Positions 7,018 through 8,978 of a stretch of DNA of 8,978 bases are shown here, piece after piece (positions within the stretch are counted from its first letter, which is position 1; the number at the start of each line of letters is the position of its first letter). Below the pieces are notes generated by a model. It saw only the letters and a program-made list of their open reading frames with translations, ran no database searches and was not told the origin of the DNA. The position numbers and the translations under genes are program-made. The stretch comes from Verrucomicrobiaceae bacterium (GTDB taxonomy: Bacteria; Verrucomicrobiota; Verrucomicrobiae; Verrucomicrobiales; Akkermansiaceae): positions 1 through 8,978 of the forward strand of contig CANBTO010000179.1 in NCBI GenBank assembly GCA_947372405.1. Reading direction: 5' to 3'.

Positions 7018-8454
7018 ATGCACCCGTTTCAACATCGCGCCCTCGACATCACCCGCCGCCATTTCCTGCGCGACTGCGGCATCGGTGTCGGAAAAATGGC
7101 CCTTGCCGGTCTGCTTGCCGAACAGCTCGGCGCGCAAATTTCCACCGCTCCAGCCGATCCGTTAGCTCCCCGCGCCGGGCATTTTCCGGGAAAGGCCAAG
7201 GCCGTGATCCATCTCTTCATGGCGGGTGCTCCAAGTCATCTGGACCTCTTTGACTACAAGCCGGACCTGATCAAAATGGACGGCAAGCCATTACCCGCAT
7301 CCGTCACCGAAGGCCAGCGCCTCGCCTTCATCCGTGCCGATGCCGCCGTGATGGGGCCGCAGTTTAAATTCGCCCGCCACGGCCAGTCTGGCATGGAAAT
7401 TTCGGATGCCCTTCCCTATCTATCAAAAATCGTCGATGACATCTGCCTGATCCGCTCGTGTCACACGGAGCAGTTCAATCATGCGCCAGCCCAGACATTT
7501 TTCCAAACCGGCTTCGCGGTTCCAGGCAGGCCAAGCCTCGGCTCATGGGTCACCTATGGCCTCGGCTGCGTCACCCGCGATCTTCCCGCGTTTGTCGTTC
7601 TCAGCACCGGCAGTGGCATCAGTGGCGGCTCAGCCTTGTGGTCGAGCGGGTTTCTCCCCACTTCCTACACCGGGGTGCGCTTCCGCAATCAAGGCGATGC
7701 CATCCTCGATGTCTCCAATCCCGGTGGCATCGATCCTGCCCTCCAACGCGAGACCATCGACCTCGTCAGCCAGCTCAACCGCAAACGTCTCAGTGCCACC
7801 GGTGATCCTGAAATCGCCACCCGCCTCGCCAACTATGAAATGGCATTCCGCATGCAAACATCCGCCCCGGAACTGTTAGATCTGAGTGGCGAAACAAAAG
7901 AAACACTGGATCTCTATGGCTGCGATCCCAAGGTGCCGTCCTTCGCTCGAGCCTGTCTGTTAGCTCGTCGCATGATTGAGCGCGGAGTGCGCTTCGTGAA
8001 TATTTTCCACGAGGGCTGGGATGCCCACAGCGATGTCGTGGGCAACCACCGCAAGAATTGCAAGGAAACCGACCAGGCCAGCGCGGCACTCGTCACCGAC
8101 CTCAAGCGACGCGGCATGCTCGACGAAACCCTCGTCGCTTGGGGCGGTGAATTTGGCCGCACGCCGATGGTGGAAAGCAATGCCGCGCTCGGTCGCTCGC
8201 GCGGCCGCGATCACCATCCTAAGGCATACACCACCTGGATGGCTGGCGGAGGATTCAAATCCGGCCACATCCATGGTGCCACCGACGATCTCGGTTACAA
8301 CATCGTCCAGGACCCCGTCCACGTTCACGACATCCAAGCCACACTGCTTCATTGTCTGGGCTTCGATCATGAGCGCCTCACCTATCGCACGCAGGGCCGT
8401 GACTTTCGCCTAACAGATGTCAGTGGTAAAGTCATTAAGGAACTGCTTATCTAG
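7018..8454 (+). CDS. Tat-exported DUF1501 family protein (alkaline phosphatase/sulfatase-like fold)
   Basis: DUF1501 protein of 478 residues, a usual length for the family, which is placed in the alkaline phosphatase/sulfatase superfamily. The N-terminus carries a twin-arginine signal: ITRRHFLRDCG with Arg13-Arg14, then a hydrophobic GVGKMALAGLLAEQLGA, so export of a folded protein is likely. Conserved family stretches follow: IHLFMAGAPSHLDLFDYKP (about 64-82), RSCHTEQFNHAP (146-157), RPSLGSWVTYGLG (171-183), GWDAH (333-337), GGEFGRTP (376-383) and GRDHHP (396-401). The last three are rich in Asp, Glu and His and are candidates for metal binding, as in other superfamily members. The gene starts 15 bases after the PSD1-family stop, so the two form an operon; pairs of this type are widespread in Planctomycetes and Verrucomicrobia. 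No Shine-Dalgarno sequence is seen upstream of the ATG. The substrate is unknown. The stop (TAG 8452-8454) overlaps the end of the convergent rhomboid gene. Confidence 0.93.
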   Translation: MHPFQHRALDITRRHFLRDCGIGVGKMALAGLLAEQLGAQISTAPADPLAPRAGHFPGKAKAVIHLFMAGAPSHLDLFDYKPDLIKMDGKPLPASVTEGQRLAFIRADAAVMGPQFKFARHGQSGMEISDALPYLSKIVDDICLIRSCHTEQFNHAPAQTFFQTGFAVPGRPSLGSWVTYGLGCVTRDLPAFVVLSTGSGISGGSALWSSGFLPTSYTGVRFRNQGDAILDVSNPGGIDPALQRETIDLVSQLNRKRLSATGDPEIATRLANYEMAFRMQTSAPELLDLSGETKETLDLYGCDPKVPSFARACLLARRMIERGVRFVNIFHEGWDAHSDVVGNHRKNCKETDQASAALVTDLKRRGMLDETLVAWGGEFGRTPMVESNAALGRSRGRDHHPKAYTTWMAGGGFKSGHIHGATDDLGYNIVQDPVHVHDIQATLLHCLGFDHERLTYRTQGRDFRLTDVSGKVIKELLI

Positions 8455-8978
8455 TTTCCTTAGGCAAGTGATTCTGGCAATACTCTTCGCCGTCGGAACC
8501 CACTCTGAATTCCATGTCTTCGTCGTGATCTTCCGTCGTTCCGCAGACCGAGCAGCGATGGATCGTTCCCGGGCTGACACTGACCGCGCGGCGGAACTCG
8601 TAGCGGCGCTTTTGAGTCTTCCATCCACCATTGAGCAACGCATTCCCGGCACCGATGGCCCCTCCTGCTAGAAGACCGAAGACGTGTGCCCAGTTTGCGA
8701 TCGGGCCGACAACACGCGTGAAACAAACGACGAGCCAGATGAGCATGTAGCGGACGGTTCCTGGGTTCATATGAAGCCCTCCCATGGGGTGGAGTTTTTC
8801 ATGCACAACCACGAAGCCAAACAGTCCGTAAACGACGCCTGACATGCCACCGAAGTTCGTGCCCTCAGCGGATGCCTGAGCGATGTTAGAAATCACCGCG
8901 ATGGTTACGAACAGCAGCACAAACTTTACCTTACGCAGATAGGTTTCGAGCATACTACCCAGGGTCCATAACCACATC
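8447..8978 (-). CDS. Rhomboid family intramembrane serine protease with C-terminal zinc-finger-like tail, N-terminus cut by the right window edge
   Basis: The C-terminal 176 residues of a rhomboid protease are visible; the reading frame enters from the right edge (first complete codon at 8977). The opening MWLWTLGSMLE matches the segment that usually follows the HxxxN motif of rhomboids, so the first membrane segments lie outside. The catalytic Ser is in GGMSGVVYG (Ser46 of the visible part) and the catalytic His is in NWAHVFGLLAGG (His98), as in the GxSG / AHxxG dyad of active rhomboids. Hydrophobic segments at about 18-36, 45-58, 76-92 and 97-115 fit membrane helices. After the last helix comes a basic stretch (KTQKRRYEFRR), then a soluble tail with CSVC (Cys142, Cys145) and CQNH (Cys167, His170), a likely zinc site. 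It should cleave membrane protein substrates within the bilayer; the substrate is unknown. It converges on the DUF1501 gene, overlapping it by 8 bases (stop TAA at 8447-8449). Confidence 0.92.
   Translation of the reverse strand, partial: MWLWTLGSMLETYLRKVKFVLLFVTIAVISNIAQASAEGTNFGGMSGVVYGLFGFVVVHEKLHPMGGLHMNPGTVRYMLIWLVVCFTRVVGPIANWAHVFGLLAGGAIGAGNALLNGGWKTQKRRYEFRRAVSVSPGTIHRCSVCGTTEDHDEDMEFRVGSDGEEYCQNHLPKETR

Noticed and set aside
7960..8370. 136-codon minus-strand frame in the DUF1501 gene
   Set aside because: Antisense to conserved DUF1501 motifs (GGEFGRTP, GRDHHP); no features of its own.
8430..8480. Possible terminator between DUF1501 and the rhomboid gene
   Set aside because: The genes overlap and I find no GC-rich stem followed by a T run on either strand around the stops.

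Overview
The window looks like a chromosomal segment from a GC-rich, Gram-negative-type bacterium of the Planctomycetota-Verrucomicrobiota group. The main evidence is two genes with planctomycete-type cytochrome c domains (PSCyt1, with DUF1549/DUF1553 also present in the complete one) and a DUF1501 partner. These families are strongly expanded in Planctomycetes and Verrucomicrobia. The lineage call is an inference from gene content; no rRNA or other phylogenetic marker lies in the window. I see no tRNA, rRNA, CRISPR array, insertion sequence or phage gene.

Leftward block (3257 down to 1, minus strand): a RapA-type SNF2 ATPase (rapA, 908 residues from the preferred start) is followed 12 bases later by a small ORF with a clear signal peptide (74 residues, unknown function). 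After 8 more bases comes the start of a PSCyt1-type cytochrome lipoprotein that runs off the left edge. The tight spacing suggests one transcript, although a transcription-recycling ATPase and an envelope cytochrome have no obvious shared job.

Rightward block (3475 to 8454, plus strand): a large secreted PSCyt1-DUF1549-DUF1553 protein (1175 residues) carries a tandem pair of F5/8C-like modules between its conserved domains. It is followed 15 bases later by a Tat-exported DUF1501 protein. This is the classic PSD1/DUF1501 gene pair, which is usually found at polysaccharide- or sulfated-glycan-related loci, with no settled biochemical role. The two blocks diverge from a 217-base intergenic region at 3258-3474.

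Right edge: a rhomboid intramembrane serine protease on the minus strand, with its N-terminus outside the window, converges on the DUF1501 gene and overlaps it by 8 bases tail to tail. It carries a C-terminal CxxC...CxxH zinc-finger-like tail.

The most unusual signal is not a gene. A hexamer family CTARCR (mainly CTAACA/TGTTAG) occurs about 30 times by eye across both strands, far above a rough base-composition expectation. It accounts for most of the rare TTA/CTA leucine codons, but it also occurs twice outside leucine codons. Also notable are a RapA whose inter-lobe linker is about 45 residues shorter than in E. coli, with Gln in place of the usual acidic residue in motif I, and the absence of any Shine-Dalgarno sequence at the five chosen starts.
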